This document shows, one piece after another, positions 42,529-51,204 of a stretch of DNA of 64,000 nucleotides. The notes under the pieces are model-generated. The model was given only the letters and a program-made list of their open reading frames with translations. It was not told the origin of the DNA and did no database searches. Source of the stretch: Gemmatimonas sp. (GTDB lineage: Bacteria; Gemmatimonadota; Gemmatimonadetes; Gemmatimonadales; Gemmatimonadaceae); contig NZ_JAJTHI010000007.1 of assembly GCF_021298855.1 (NCBI RefSeq), positions 62,001 through 126,000 on the forward strand, written 5' to 3'. The position numbers were made by a program, and so were the translations under genes. Numbering within the stretch: the stretch's first letter is position 1; each line of letters opens with the position of its first letter.

Positions 42529-43515
42529 TCACCCCACGCGATCGGGGAGGCCGGCACCGGCCACGAACGCATCCACGTTGCGGAGCGCGCGCATGCCCAT
42601 GTTCGTGCGGGTCTCGATGGTGGCGCTGCCAAGGTGCGGCAACAGCACCACGTTCTCGAGGTCACGCAGTTCGGCCGTGACACTGGGTTCGAACTCGTAC
42701 ACATCGAGTCCGGCGCCGGCGATGCGGCGCTCCTTGAGCGCGAAGGCCAGCGCGGCCTCGTCCACCACATCCCCCCGCGCGGTGTTCACGAGGTACGCAT
42801 GCTCGGGCATGTGCGCCAGCGTCTCGGCGTTGATGAGATGGCGCGTCTCCGGCGTGGCCGGACAGTGCAGGCTCACCACGTCGCTGCGCTGCAGCAACTC
42901 TTCCAGGGTGTCCACGCGCTGCGCGCCTGCCGGACCCGCCGTTGCGGGGTCGTCCACCCGCGGGTCGCGCGGCGCCTGCCAGAGGATGTGCATGCCGAAG
43001 GCGTCGTGAGCAATGCGGGCGACCGCACGACCGATGCGGCCATACCCCACGATGCCCAGGGTTTTGCCGCGCAACGTGCGCCCCAACATGAAGGTGGGGC
43101 GCAGTCCGCCCCACGCCCCACTGCGCAGATGCCGCTCCCCCTCACCCAGTCGCCGCATGGTCATGAGCATGAGCGCGATGGCCACGTCGGCCGTGTCATC
43201 GGTGACCACGTCCGGCGTGTTGCTCACGGCAATGCCCGCGCGACGGGCGGCCTCGAGGGCAATGTGGTTCACCCCCACCCCCACGTTGGCCAGCAGCTTC
43301 GTGCGGATGCTCGTGGTGTCGAAGATCCCCGGATGCCACTTGTCCGTCACCGTGGTGACCACCACGTCGGCCTGCTGCAGCACCTGCGCCATCTGCTCGG
43401 CCGTCAGCGCCACGTCGGTGCGATTGAAGAGCGCGTCGTAGCGCGACGCGATCTCGGCCTCCACGGCCGCCGGCATCTTGCGGGTGACCACCACCCGCAC
43501 GTCGTGTGTGCTCAC
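42529..43515 (-). CDS. Hydroxypyruvate/glyoxylate reductase (D-2-hydroxyacid dehydrogenase)
   Basis: A 328-residue NAD(P)-dependent enzyme. The cofactor motif GIVGYGRIGRAV is mid-chain, and the catalytic Arg, Glu and His are in NTARGDVVDEAAL, GLDVYEFEPSVT and LLPHLGSATIETR. This is the D-glycerate dehydrogenase/hydroxypyruvate reductase subgroup, which interconverts glyoxylate or hydroxypyruvate with glycolate or glycerate. Its GTG start overlaps the aminotransferase stop as GTGA, and the pairing with an alanine/serine-glyoxylate aminotransferase supports a glyoxylate-serine-glycerate pathway. Confidence 0.9.
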   Translation of the reverse strand: MSTHDVRVVVTRKMPAAVEAEIASRYDALFNRTDVALTAEQMAQVLQQADVVVTTVTDKWHPGIFDTTSIRTKLLANVGVGVNHIALEAARRAGIAVSNTPDVVTDDTADVAIALMLMTMRRLGEGERHLRSGAWGGLRPTFMLGRTLRGKTLGIVGYGRIGRAVARIAHDAFGMHILWQAPRDPRVDDPATAGPAGAQRVDTLEELLQRSDVVSLHCPATPETRHLINAETLAHMPEHAYLVNTARGDVVDEAALAFALKERRIAGAGLDVYEFEPSVTAELRDLENVVLLPHLGSATIETRTNMGMRALRNVDAFVAGAGLPDRVG

Positions 43516-44678
43516 GCCTGCACCCGCCACTGCGCCAGGGCCGCGCCCACACCGCTCCCCAGCGTGATGTCGAAGCCGGCATCGGCAAGTGCCATTTCCA
43601 CTCCCGCCAGCGCGCCGGCCAGCGTGAGGGCGTTCATGTCCCCGAGGTGCCCGATGCGGAACACCTTCCCCGCCACTTCGCTGAGCCCGCTGCCGAGCGC
43701 GATGTCGTAGCGACGGAAGGCGAGATCGATGACGGTACGCGCATCCTTTTCTGCCGGCACGAGGACGGCGGTGAGCGAATCGGACGCGATCTCGGGGCGC
43801 TGCGCACATTCGCGCAGCCCCCACGCCTTCACCGCGGCGCGCACGCCGGTGGCCAGGGTGCGGTGGCGCCGGGCGACGTTATCCATCCCCTCCTCGAGCA
43901 GCATCGTGAGCGCCTCGTCGAGGCCGTACAGCAGGGAAAGCGCCGGGGTGCTGGGGAAGTAGCCCTGGGCGTTGTTCGCGCGCATGGCCCGCAGATCGAA
44001 GTAGGCGCGCGGCGTGGTGCACGCCTCCACACGCGCCAGCGCCTTGGGGCTCGCGAACAGCATGCCCAGCCCGGCGGGCAGCATGAAGCCCTTCTGCGAG
44101 CCCGTAATGGCGCAGTCCACCCGCCAGTCATCGAAGCGGAAATCGAGACTGGCGATGGAACTCACGCCATCCACGAACAGCAGGGCCGGATGCCCGGCGC
44201 GATCCATGGCCGCGCGCACCGCAGCCACGTCGCTGGTGACCCCGGTGGCGGTTTCGTTGTGCACGAGCAGCACACCCTGAATCTCGTGGGTCGTGTCCGC
44301 CGCGAGCGCCGCCTCGATGCGCTCGGGGCTGGCGGCTTCACCCCAGGGCTCTTCGAGCACATCCACCTGGTAGCCCAGGTGGCGCGCGGTCTGGATGAAG
44401 AGATGCGAGAACTGCCCGAAGCGCGGCGCGAGCAGACGCGCGCCGGGGTTGACCGTGTTGACCAGCGCCACTTCCCACATGGCCGAGCCGGTCGCCGGAA
44501 ACACGAACGCCTCACCCTGCGTCTGGTGCACCACCTGCGGCAGCCGCGAGAGAATGCGGCGCGTGAACGCCGGGAACGCCGACGAGCGGTGATCCTCCAT
44601 CTGGCGGTGCATCGCCCGCTGAAGGCGGTCGGGGACGGGGGTCGGCCCGGGGATCTGCAGGAAATGACGTCCAGCCAT
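43512..44678 (-). CDS. Class V aminotransferase (serine/alanine-glyoxylate type)
   Basis: The 388-residue protein is a PLP enzyme of the serine-glyoxylate/alanine-glyoxylate aminotransferase group. It starts FLQIPGPTPVPDRLQRAM, contains LFVDGVSSIASLDFRFDDW and the PLP-binding Lys in TGSQKGFMLPAG. It converts glyoxylate to glycine with serine or alanine as donor, yielding hydroxypyruvate or pyruvate. The downstream reductase overlaps it by four bases. Upstream, after 30 bases, is a MarR regulator on the same strand. Confidence 0.9.
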   Translation of the reverse strand: MAGRHFLQIPGPTPVPDRLQRAMHRQMEDHRSSAFPAFTRRILSRLPQVVHQTQGEAFVFPATGSAMWEVALVNTVNPGARLLAPRFGQFSHLFIQTARHLGYQVDVLEEPWGEAASPERIEAALAADTTHEIQGVLLVHNETATGVTSDVAAVRAAMDRAGHPALLFVDGVSSIASLDFRFDDWRVDCAITGSQKGFMLPAGLGMLFASPKALARVEACTTPRAYFDLRAMRANNAQGYFPSTPALSLLYGLDEALTMLLEEGMDNVARRHRTLATGVRAAVKAWGLRECAQRPEIASDSLTAVLVPAEKDARTVIDLAFRRYDIALGSGLSEVAGKVFRIGHLGDMNALTLAGALAGVEMALADAGFDITLGSGVGAALAQWRVQA

Positions 44679-44708
44679 GAGGGGATCGGTGGTAAACGTG
44701 GGGAGTGG

Positions 44709-45299
44709 TCAGGTGGACGGCGGCGCGTCGGCGGCGGACGCGTCGGCGGCGGACGCGTCGGCGGTCGGTATCCCGATGTCTACGTCCGCGCTGGCGGTGA
44801 CGCTGGCATCCTCGGCGGCCGTGGCGTCATCGGGCGCGTCAGCCGGCGGGGGCTCCGACGGGTCGAGTACCCTGAGCAGGCGTCGACAGAGGCGCACCAG
44901 CCGGGTCTTCTGGTCACCGCTGAGTTCGCGCATGAGTGCCACCACCGCATCGGTGCGCGCGGGGGCCGCTTCGGCCAGCAACACCCGGCCCGCTTCGGTG
45001 AGATACACCGAGATGAAGCGCCGATCGACAGCGTGCCGCTCCCGGCGCACGACGCCGCGCGCTTCGAGCGCATCGATGATGGCCGTCATCTGTGCCTTGC
45101 TGCGCCCGAGGGCTTCCGCCAGCTCCTGTTGGTGCGTGGGACCGCGCTGCAGGAGCGTGTCGAGCACGCCGTACTGCGACGCCGAGAGACCGAACGGATG
45201 CACGGCGTCGTCCACGCGCGTCGCCGCCAGCGCCGCCGCCCGCTGCAGCGCCCAGTAGGCGTCGAGTGCCCGGCGCCGCTTCTTCTCGCCCTTGCTCAT
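44709..45299 (-). CDS. MarR-family regulator with Ala/Asp/Ser-rich tail
   Basis: A 196-residue protein. The first 145 residues are a MarR winged helix-turn-helix (SASQYGVLDTLLQRGPTHQQ, LAEALGRSKAQMTAIIDALE, then the wing RRERHAVDRRFISVYLT). The C-terminal 50 residues are low-complexity, with repeated DASAA units encoded by 15-bp tandem repeats, and seem disordered. Location between the GMC oxidase and the aminotransferase suggests that it regulates one or both; no operator could be identified. Ligand is unknown. Confidence 0.88.
   Translation of the reverse strand: MSKGEKKRRRALDAYWALQRAAALAATRVDDAVHPFGLSASQYGVLDTLLQRGPTHQQELAEALGRSKAQMTAIIDALEARGVVRRERHAVDRRFISVYLTEAGRVLLAEAAPARTDAVVALMRELSGDQKTRLVRLCRRLLRVLDPSEPPPADAPDDATAAEDASVTASADVDIGIPTADASAADASAADAPPST
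44725..44769. repeat. 15-bp in-frame tandem repeat in marR
   Basis: GCGTCGGCGGCGGAC occurs at 44725-44739 and 44740-44754, followed by a partial copy. The unit is a multiple of three and encodes the Ala/Ser/Asp tail of the MarR protein. Unit number could vary between strains without shifting the frame. Confidence 0.8.
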
Positions 45300-45340
45300 G
45301 GGTATGCCGTGGGAACGGGTGAAGAGTCGTGAAGGACGGG

Positions 45341-47398
45341 TTACTGCGACACGCCGCGGTGACGCGCCGCGAGACGCGACGACAGCAGCTGCGCCACGGC
45401 CATGATGGTTTCCTGCGGGTTCACGCCGAGCGCGGTGGGGAGCAGCGAGCCGTCGGTAATGTACAGGCCGCGCACCCCGTGGCGCTCACCGTCGGGCGTG
45501 GCGCCCGACGTCGACGTGTCGGTGCCCATGCGGCAGGTCCCGTTCACATGAGCCGAGAAGAGCGCCAGCCGGTTGGGGGCCACCGAAGCGGTCGCCAGCG
45601 ACTCCACGGCAGCCATGGAGCGCGCCACGATGGGCGTGGCGTGCACCGTCTCCACGGCGCTCGCGCCCATGGCGAGGTGCAGCCGCCCCATGGCCACGAT
45701 CGACGCCCGCACGCGTTGTTCGTCGTCGGGGGTGAGGCGGTACCGAATGGACATCTCGCCGCGCCGGTTCACGGTGACCTGTCCGCTGGAGACCCCACGC
45801 GCCGCGCCGTCGCGCGTGAGGCCAATGAAGACCCCCAGCCGGTTGAAGCGCGCCATGGCGGTGGCGTGCGCCGTCCCGAAGCCGGGGAGCACGGTGGCGG
45901 TGTGCGCGGGGTGCATGGGCGGCGTTTCGATCCAGAAGCCGTACTCGGTGCCGCGCCAGCGGATGAACTCGTCGCACATCGTGGTGAGAGGAATGCCGGT
46001 GCTGGGCACGATGTCCCGGTCATACACCCCGTTGACCATGGTCGTAGGGTGCAGGCGCAACCAGTGCCCCACGCCGCCGCCGCCCAGCCCTGAGCGTTGC
46101 AGCAGGACCGGCGTACCCACGGCCCCGGCCGCCACCACCACCAGGGGTGCGTCCACGGTGACGGGCGTGCCCTGTGGCGTGTGGGCATGCACGCGCTTGC
46201 GGGGAGGCGTCCCGCGGCCGGTATCGCGTTCGAGGATCTCGACGCGCGACACCGAGAGGTCGGTGTACAGGGTAGCGCCGGCGGCGCAGGCGCGCGGCAG
46301 ATAGGTGCGCAGTACCGACTGCTTTGCGTCGTGTCGGCACCCGAAGCTGCAGAAGCCGCAGCGAACACACTGTCGGGCGTTGATCATGCCGCTGTGCACG
46401 CGCCATCCCAGCGCCCGCGCCCCGTTCCACAGCAACTGATTGTTGGCCGAATGGGCATCGGGCGGCACCAGCCCCGCGTGCACATCGCGTTCGACCTGCG
46501 CAAACACGGGGGCCATGTCGGCGGGCGTCATGCCGTAGGTCCCGGCCTCCCGTGCCCACTGCTCCAGCACGTAGTCGGGCGTGCGCAGCATGATCATCCA
46601 GTTCACCGTGCTGCCCCCGCCCACGGCGCCCCCCTGCAGCAGGCCGATGGCGCCGTCGTCAGTCGCGCGCAGTCCCCCGTCGGCGAAGAGCCGCTCCGAG
46701 AGAGCGGCGTCCTGTTCCGTGAAGTCGGCGCGGGTCACCCACGGACCGCTTTCGATGACCACCACGTCGTAGCCCGCTTCGGCCAGCGTGGCCGCCGCCA
46801 CGGCGCCGCCGGCCCCGGTGCCAATGACGACGACGTCGGCCTGTCGCCTGAGACCGGCAGTCAGCGCGAGGCCTCGGGACACGCCGCCCGGCAGGGGCTC
46901 GTGGGGAAGCTCGCCGGGCAAGATCACCGGCCCCCTGGCGACCGGCTCCGTGGGCGTGGCGCGGGGGCCATCGGGAAGCGGTCCCTCGAAGGACCGGAAC
47001 TGCCGGCGCATTTGGAACGGCCCGTCGTAGCCAATGGCGGCCGCCACCTCCGGCCGCGCGTAATGCACCGTGAGCACCAGCCGGCGCACAGCCTGCCAGG
47101 CGGAGCGGATTGGCGGCAGTGCGCTCTCCGTCCAGGCGTCCAGACAGCGGCGCCGCTCGACGGCGCTCAGGCGGGCGATCGGACGCGGTGGGCATCCGGC
47201 CAGCACGGCGGCAACCCGGGAGCCCAGCAGGTCGAGCCCCGTGCCAATGCGGGCACGCCGGTGCGGCGGCAGGGTGTGGAGTCTCGCGTCGCAGCGCGCG
47301 AGCAACTCCCCCCGGGATTCCTGCGCTGCCGGCGCCCCCTCCAGAATGCAATCGGCGAGCGCGCCGAGGGTCTCATTCTGGAGGGGGGTAAGGGGCAT
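45341..47398 (-). CDS. GMC-family oxidoreductase (long-chain-alcohol oxidase-like)
   Basis: The 685-residue protein has an N-terminal helical region (about 150 residues) like gluconate dehydrogenase subunit 3. Then come the FAD-binding VVVIGTGAGGAVAAATLAEA, QGGAVGGGSTVNW, a Cys cluster C344-x2-C347-x2-C350-x3-C354, and the C-terminal FSAHVNGTCRMGTD and ITDGSLLPTALGVNPQETIM of GMC flavoenzymes. It oxidises an alcohol, perhaps a long-chain one. The fused N-terminal domain and the Cys cluster are both known in FAO-like bacterial members. Upstream of the MarR gene on the same strand, 41 bases away. Confidence 0.86.
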   Translation of the reverse strand: MPLTPLQNETLGALADCILEGAPAAQESRGELLARCDARLHTLPPHRRARIGTGLDLLGSRVAAVLAGCPPRPIARLSAVERRRCLDAWTESALPPIRSAWQAVRRLVLTVHYARPEVAAAIGYDGPFQMRRQFRSFEGPLPDGPRATPTEPVARGPVILPGELPHEPLPGGVSRGLALTAGLRRQADVVVIGTGAGGAVAAATLAEAGYDVVVIESGPWVTRADFTEQDAALSERLFADGGLRATDDGAIGLLQGGAVGGGSTVNWMIMLRTPDYVLEQWAREAGTYGMTPADMAPVFAQVERDVHAGLVPPDAHSANNQLLWNGARALGWRVHSGMINARQCVRCGFCSFGCRHDAKQSVLRTYLPRACAAGATLYTDLSVSRVEILERDTGRGTPPRKRVHAHTPQGTPVTVDAPLVVVAAGAVGTPVLLQRSGLGGGGVGHWLRLHPTTMVNGVYDRDIVPSTGIPLTTMCDEFIRWRGTEYGFWIETPPMHPAHTATVLPGFGTAHATAMARFNRLGVFIGLTRDGAARGVSSGQVTVNRRGEMSIRYRLTPDDEQRVRASIVAMGRLHLAMGASAVETVHATPIVARSMAAVESLATASVAPNRLALFSAHVNGTCRMGTDTSTSGATPDGERHGVRGLYITDGSLLPTALGVNPQETIMAVAQLLSSRLAARHRGVSQ

Positions 47399-47439
47399 GC
47401 CTGAGGCTACGCAACTCCCCGCTTACCGGCAACCAACGA

Positions 47440-47802
47440 TCAGCCGTGGAGCGAGAATTCGCGCACGGTGTCGTCGTGCGTCAGTACCCAGATGGAGTAG
47501 GCGCCAAAGGCGGTCCCCCACGGCCACTTGAAGAGACGGAAGGCCGAAACGACGAGGATGACGTAGCGGGCCCAATTCTGGTGGTTGAGCAGCGCAAAGC
47601 CGGCGATGAGGCCGAAGAGGCTGATGAGGCCGATGATGCTGGCGGCGATCACGCCCCCCACCGTCCCCACGATCATGACGATGGGATTGAGCGTGGCGAT
47701 GGAGCCGAAGATGCTGCCGAACAGCGTGCCCAATGCGGCCAACATGCCCAGCGCGCTGTAGAGCAGGTTGACCAGCGCGACGACCTTGATGTGTGTGCGC
47801 AC
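47440..47802 (-). CDS. Small integral membrane protein
   Basis: A 120-residue hydrophobic protein with four predicted helices (VVALVNLLYSALGMLAAL, IVMIVGTVGGVIAASIIGL, ISLFGLIAGFALL, YVILVVSAFRLF). I do not recognise a named family, though the pattern of short Gly-rich helices is common in small bacterial membrane proteins. Start GTG 47802 has GGAG eight bases before it; a TTG at 47805 is the alternative. It sits between the GMC oxidase and the EamA transporter genes. Confidence 0.7.
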   Translation of the reverse strand: MRTHIKVVALVNLLYSALGMLAALGTLFGSIFGSIATLNPIVMIVGTVGGVIAASIIGLISLFGLIAGFALLNHQNWARYVILVVSAFRLFKWPWGTAFGAYSIWVLTHDDTVREFSLHG

Positions 47803-47857
47803 CAACGACTCCGTAGGATGGGGACATGGGGCACTACGGCGCGGCGCGGCCGGCGTT

Positions 47858-48844
47858 TCAGCTGCGCCGGCGCCGCGCGTCCACGAGGCTCACGAGGGCG
47901 ACCCCCCCCACGATGATCGACATGGCCACGAAGGCCGTGGCGGGAAGTCGCTCGCCACCCAGGGCCACCCCCAGCAGCACGGCCACCAGCGGATTCACGT
48001 AGGCATAGGTGCCCACGGCGGTTGGGCTGGCCACCTTGAGGAGCCACATATAGGTGGAGAAGCCTATGAGTGATCCGAAGATGATCAGATAGAGTAGCGA
48101 TGCTGCCGAAATATAGGTGACGTTTGAAGGATGCAGCCTCGCCCAGTCGCCGGTCAGCGCTGCCAGCACACTGAGCAGCACGCCGCCCGTGAGCATCTGC
48201 ATGGCGATGGCGAGTGCCGCCGGCTTTGCCTGCTGCGACGCGCGTGAATACAGGGAGCCCACGGTCCAGCTGAGCGACCCGAGCGTGAGCACGACCGCAC
48301 CCACCGGGTCCACCACGGGGGTCCGCCCCCCGGCGCCGGCGCGGGCCGACGGCAGCACCAGCAGCGCGACCCCCACCAGCCCCACCACCACGCCCACCAG
48401 CTGCATGACCCGCGGCCGCTTTCCCTGGTACGCCTCGCACAGCACCAGCCAGAGCGGCACGGTGGCCACCAGCACGGAGGCGATACCGGAACTCACGCGC
48501 TGACTCGCCCAGCTGACGGCGCCATTCCCCACGAAGAGCAGCAACGCGCCCACGATGGCCGAATCGCGCCATTCGGCGCGGGACGGGGCGGCGGCGCCGC
48601 GCCAGCGCATCAGGGCATACAGGGCACCCCCGGCGAGCAGAAAGCGCATCGCCCCGAGAGCGAATGGCGGGATCGTCTGCACGCCCCACTTGATGGCGAG
48701 GTAGGTCGATCCCCACACCACGTAGATGATGATGAAGCCACCAATAAGCTTCCATCGTGCCACCACAGGATCAGTCAGCTGATCCGTAACGACCGGCGGT
48801 GCCGACAGCGGTGGCGGCGTGGCAGAGGAACGCGACTCAGGCAC
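47858..48844 (-). CDS. EamA-family (DMT) transporter
   Basis: A 328-residue membrane protein with ten helices in two repeated EamA halves: IIIYVVWGSTYLAIKWGVQTIPP at the start and YISAASLLYLIIFGSLIGFSTYMWLL in the second repeat. EamA proteins export amino acids, nucleotides or other metabolites. Start is GTG 48844. It ends a few bases after the flippase-like gene stop upstream. Substrate is not predictable. Confidence 0.92.
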   Translation of the reverse strand: MPESRSSATPPPLSAPPVVTDQLTDPVVARWKLIGGFIIIYVVWGSTYLAIKWGVQTIPPFALGAMRFLLAGGALYALMRWRGAAAPSRAEWRDSAIVGALLLFVGNGAVSWASQRVSSGIASVLVATVPLWLVLCEAYQGKRPRVMQLVGVVVGLVGVALLVLPSARAGAGGRTPVVDPVGAVVLTLGSLSWTVGSLYSRASQQAKPAALAIAMQMLTGGVLLSVLAALTGDWARLHPSNVTYISAASLLYLIIFGSLIGFSTYMWLLKVASPTAVGTYAYVNPLVAVLLGVALGGERLPATAFVAMSIIVGGVALVSLVDARRRRS

Positions 48845-48850
48845 GCGGCG

Positions 48851-49858
48851 TCATGACGAGGGGGACGCCGGGCGCAGGGCGCGCAGCGCGGCGTCACCGG
48901 CAGCCAACCCGCCGATGAGGATGTAGAGATAGAACGTATAGAAGCGCCACCAGAGGAGTGCGGCGACGAAGATCCCGGCCGGGATGGCGGTGGACAGTGT
49001 AGCGGCAAAGGCGCCCTCGATGAAGCCGCCGCCACCTGGCGCCGGCACGACCACGCCGCCGTAAAAGAGCGCCAGCGGCCAGAGGACGAGCGGCGCCAGG
49101 GTATCCATGGTGCGCGGGAACGCGGGATCACCCAGAAACACCAGCATGGGGAGGGTGGCCACCTTGAACAGCACGTGCAGCACCGACCCGCCGAAGGCGA
49201 GGAGCATGAGCCCCACCTTGGCGCGGCGCAGCGACGTCACCGCCCCACGCAGGGAACGCAACGTGCGCTGCACGGCTCGCCAGCGCGGCGCGGCCAGCCC
49301 CAGCGCACGCGCCCACGCCGGCGGCGGCCCGTTGGCGTTGCGGCGGGAGAGAAACCACCCCGCCGCGCCCGCGCCCAGCACCACCGTACTGTACCCCCCA
49401 ACCAGAGCCAGCAGCCCGCCGGTACTGGCGCCGCGTCCGGCGAAGAGCACCGCCAGCACACTGCAGACCAGCACGAGGGACCACATTTCCAGGAAGAGCT
49501 CGAGAAAGAGCACCAGCACCCGCTGCGCGGCGCCCGTCCCGCTCTCCGCCAGCACCAGAAAGCGGGCCGGCTCTGCCCCCGAGCGGGCCGGCGTAACGGC
49601 CGCCGCAAGATCTCCCGCCAGGCAGACCCGCAACGCCGTGCCGAACGACAGGGGAATGCGGCAGGCGCGGGCGGACGCCTGAATCTTGAAGGCGCGCGTG
49701 GCGATCTCGGCCGTCACGGTGGCCAGCGCCGCCAGGTGGACCGGCCAGGCCAGCCACGGCATGCCGTTCGCCGGCCAATGCCGCGCGACGACCCACGCTG
49801 AGATCCCCAGCATGAGCCCGAACGACAGCAGGGTGACCAGCCAACGTTTCCACGACAT
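48851..49858 (-). CDS. Lysylphosphatidylglycerol-synthase-type TM protein (UPF0104/AglD-like)
   Basis: A 335-residue protein with about eight helices and the family residues TARAFKIQASARACRIPLSF, PARSGAEPARF and GGGFIEGAF (motif PxPGGGGxxE). These fit the LPG_synthase_TM family, which flips lipids or lacks any attached synthase domain, as here. No cytoplasmic aminoacyl-transferase domain follows, so it is not an MprF. ATG 49858 was preferred over an in-frame TTG. Divergent from the Tat aminotransferase across 126 bases that show nothing distinctive. Confidence 0.85.
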   Translation of the reverse strand: MSWKRWLVTLLSFGLMLGISAWVVARHWPANGMPWLAWPVHLAALATVTAEIATRAFKIQASARACRIPLSFGTALRVCLAGDLAAAVTPARSGAEPARFLVLAESGTGAAQRVLVLFLELFLEMWSLVLVCSVLAVLFAGRGASTGGLLALVGGYSTVVLGAGAAGWFLSRRNANGPPPAWARALGLAAPRWRAVQRTLRSLRGAVTSLRRAKVGLMLLAFGGSVLHVLFKVATLPMLVFLGDPAFPRTMDTLAPLVLWPLALFYGGVVVPAPGGGGFIEGAFAATLSTAIPAGIFVAALLWWRFYTFYLYILIGGLAAGDAALRALRPASPSS

Positions 49859-49984
49859 GGCGCGCAAGATAGTGGATATCTGTATCCCTCTGGCGATCCC
49901 CCCGTTTCGGCTGTCGATTCTGCCTTCGGCCTACTACCGCGGGGCACCCTGCCTCCCGTCCTCCCACCCGTATCGAGGTGCTGC

Positions 49985-51187
49985 GTGAGCTCCGAGTCTC
50001 CTTCCAGCCCGTTTCCCGGTGCCCTGTCCCGGCGCCAGTGGCTGCGCACGACCGGCCTTGGCGTCGGCGCCAGCGTCGCGCTTCCCGGTTTGCTTCCCGC
50101 CGCGGAAATGTCGCGGGTGCTGGGGGGCGGGCTGCCGTATTCGGCGCTGCTCACGCAGATGGAACGTGACGTGACCACGGCGCGCCGCGCCGCCGGTCCC
50201 ATTCGCCTCAACTTCAACGAGAACCCCTTCGGCATGTCACCGAAGGCCAAGGATGCCCTCATGGGCAACTGGGCGCAGCACACCTGGTACATGCCGCCCG
50301 TACGCGACGAGCTCACGGCCACGTTCGCGAAGCAGGTGGGCGTGCCGGTCGATCACGTGCTCGTGACCCAGGGCTCGAGCGAGGTGCTGTCCATCGCCGC
50401 CCTCGCTGCCAACGCGCCCGGCGGCGAGATGGTGGCGCCGTGGCCCACCTTCGAGGACCTGCCGCGCTGGGGCGAGACCCTCGGCATCACGGTGCACAAG
50501 GTGCCACTCGACCATCGATTCGATCACGACCTGTACCAGATGGACGCGAAGCTCAACGGCAACACGAAGCTCGTGTTCGTCTGCAACCCGAACAATCCCA
50601 CGTCCAATCTGGCCGACGATCAGGCGCTGCGCGACTTCGTGTCGAATGCCGCCAGACGCACGACGGTGGTCGTGGACGAGGCCTACTACGACTTCGTGAC
50701 CCAGCCTGGGTACCGGAGCATGACCGACCTCGTGCTCAAGGGCGAACCGATCATCATCTCGCGCACGGCGAGCAAGATCCACGGCCTGGCCGGCCTGCGC
50801 ATCGGCTTCGCGGTCGCGCGGCCGGACATCATCCGCAAGCTGTCGCAGTACGTCACCGGCGATCCCAACGTCTTCGGGCTCAGCGCGGCGAACGCCTCGC
50901 TGATGGATGCGGAGTACGTGGCGTTCGTGAGGGGGAGGATCATCGAGGGGCGGCAGATGCTGCTCGACGCGCTGGCGACGCTCGGCAAGAAGGCGGCGCC
51001 GTCGCAGACCAACTTCGTGTTCTTCCAGGCCGGCAAGCCGGTGGAACAGATGCAGCGGTACTTCGCCGCGAAGGGCTTCACCATCGGCCGCGCGTTTCCG
51101 CCGTACACGGACTGGTGCCGCGTCTCCATCGGGACGCCGGAGGAAATGAAGCAGTTCGTTGGGGTGCTGCCGGGGGCGTTCGCGTAG
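49985..51187 (+). CDS. Tat-exported PLP aminotransferase (HisC-like)
   Basis: A 400-residue fold-type I aminotransferase. The first 45 residues carry a twin-arginine signal: R16-R17-QWLRTTGLGVGASVALP. The catalytic domain reads LNFNENPFGMSP, TQGSSEVLSIAALA, VFVCNPNNPTSN, VDEAYYDFV and the PLP lysine K264 in SRTASKIHGLAG, as in histidinol-phosphate aminotransferases. All catalytic positions look intact. Tat export suggests that PLP is loaded before export. Start GTG 49985. No histidine-biosynthesis neighbours. Substrate in the periplasm is unknown. Confidence 0.88.
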   Translation: MSSESPSSPFPGALSRRQWLRTTGLGVGASVALPGLLPAAEMSRVLGGGLPYSALLTQMERDVTTARRAAGPIRLNFNENPFGMSPKAKDALMGNWAQHTWYMPPVRDELTATFAKQVGVPVDHVLVTQGSSEVLSIAALAANAPGGEMVAPWPTFEDLPRWGETLGITVHKVPLDHRFDHDLYQMDAKLNGNTKLVFVCNPNNPTSNLADDQALRDFVSNAARRTTVVVDEAYYDFVTQPGYRSMTDLVLKGEPIIISRTASKIHGLAGLRIGFAVARPDIIRKLSQYVTGDPNVFGLSAANASLMDAEYVAFVRGRIIEGRQMLLDALATLGKKAAPSQTNFVFFQAGKPVEQMQRYFAAKGFTIGRAFPPYTDWCRVSIGTPEEMKQFVGVLPGAFA

Positions 51188-51204
51188 GCCGGGCCGGGTT
51201 TACA

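Noticed and set aside
772-44678. Serine cycle for one-carbon assimilation (ppc, aminotransferase and hydroxypyruvate reductase all present)
   Set aside because: The genes are 40 kb apart, and no other serine-cycle gene (glycerate kinase, malyl-CoA lyase, methanol oxidation) is in the window; each has common other roles.
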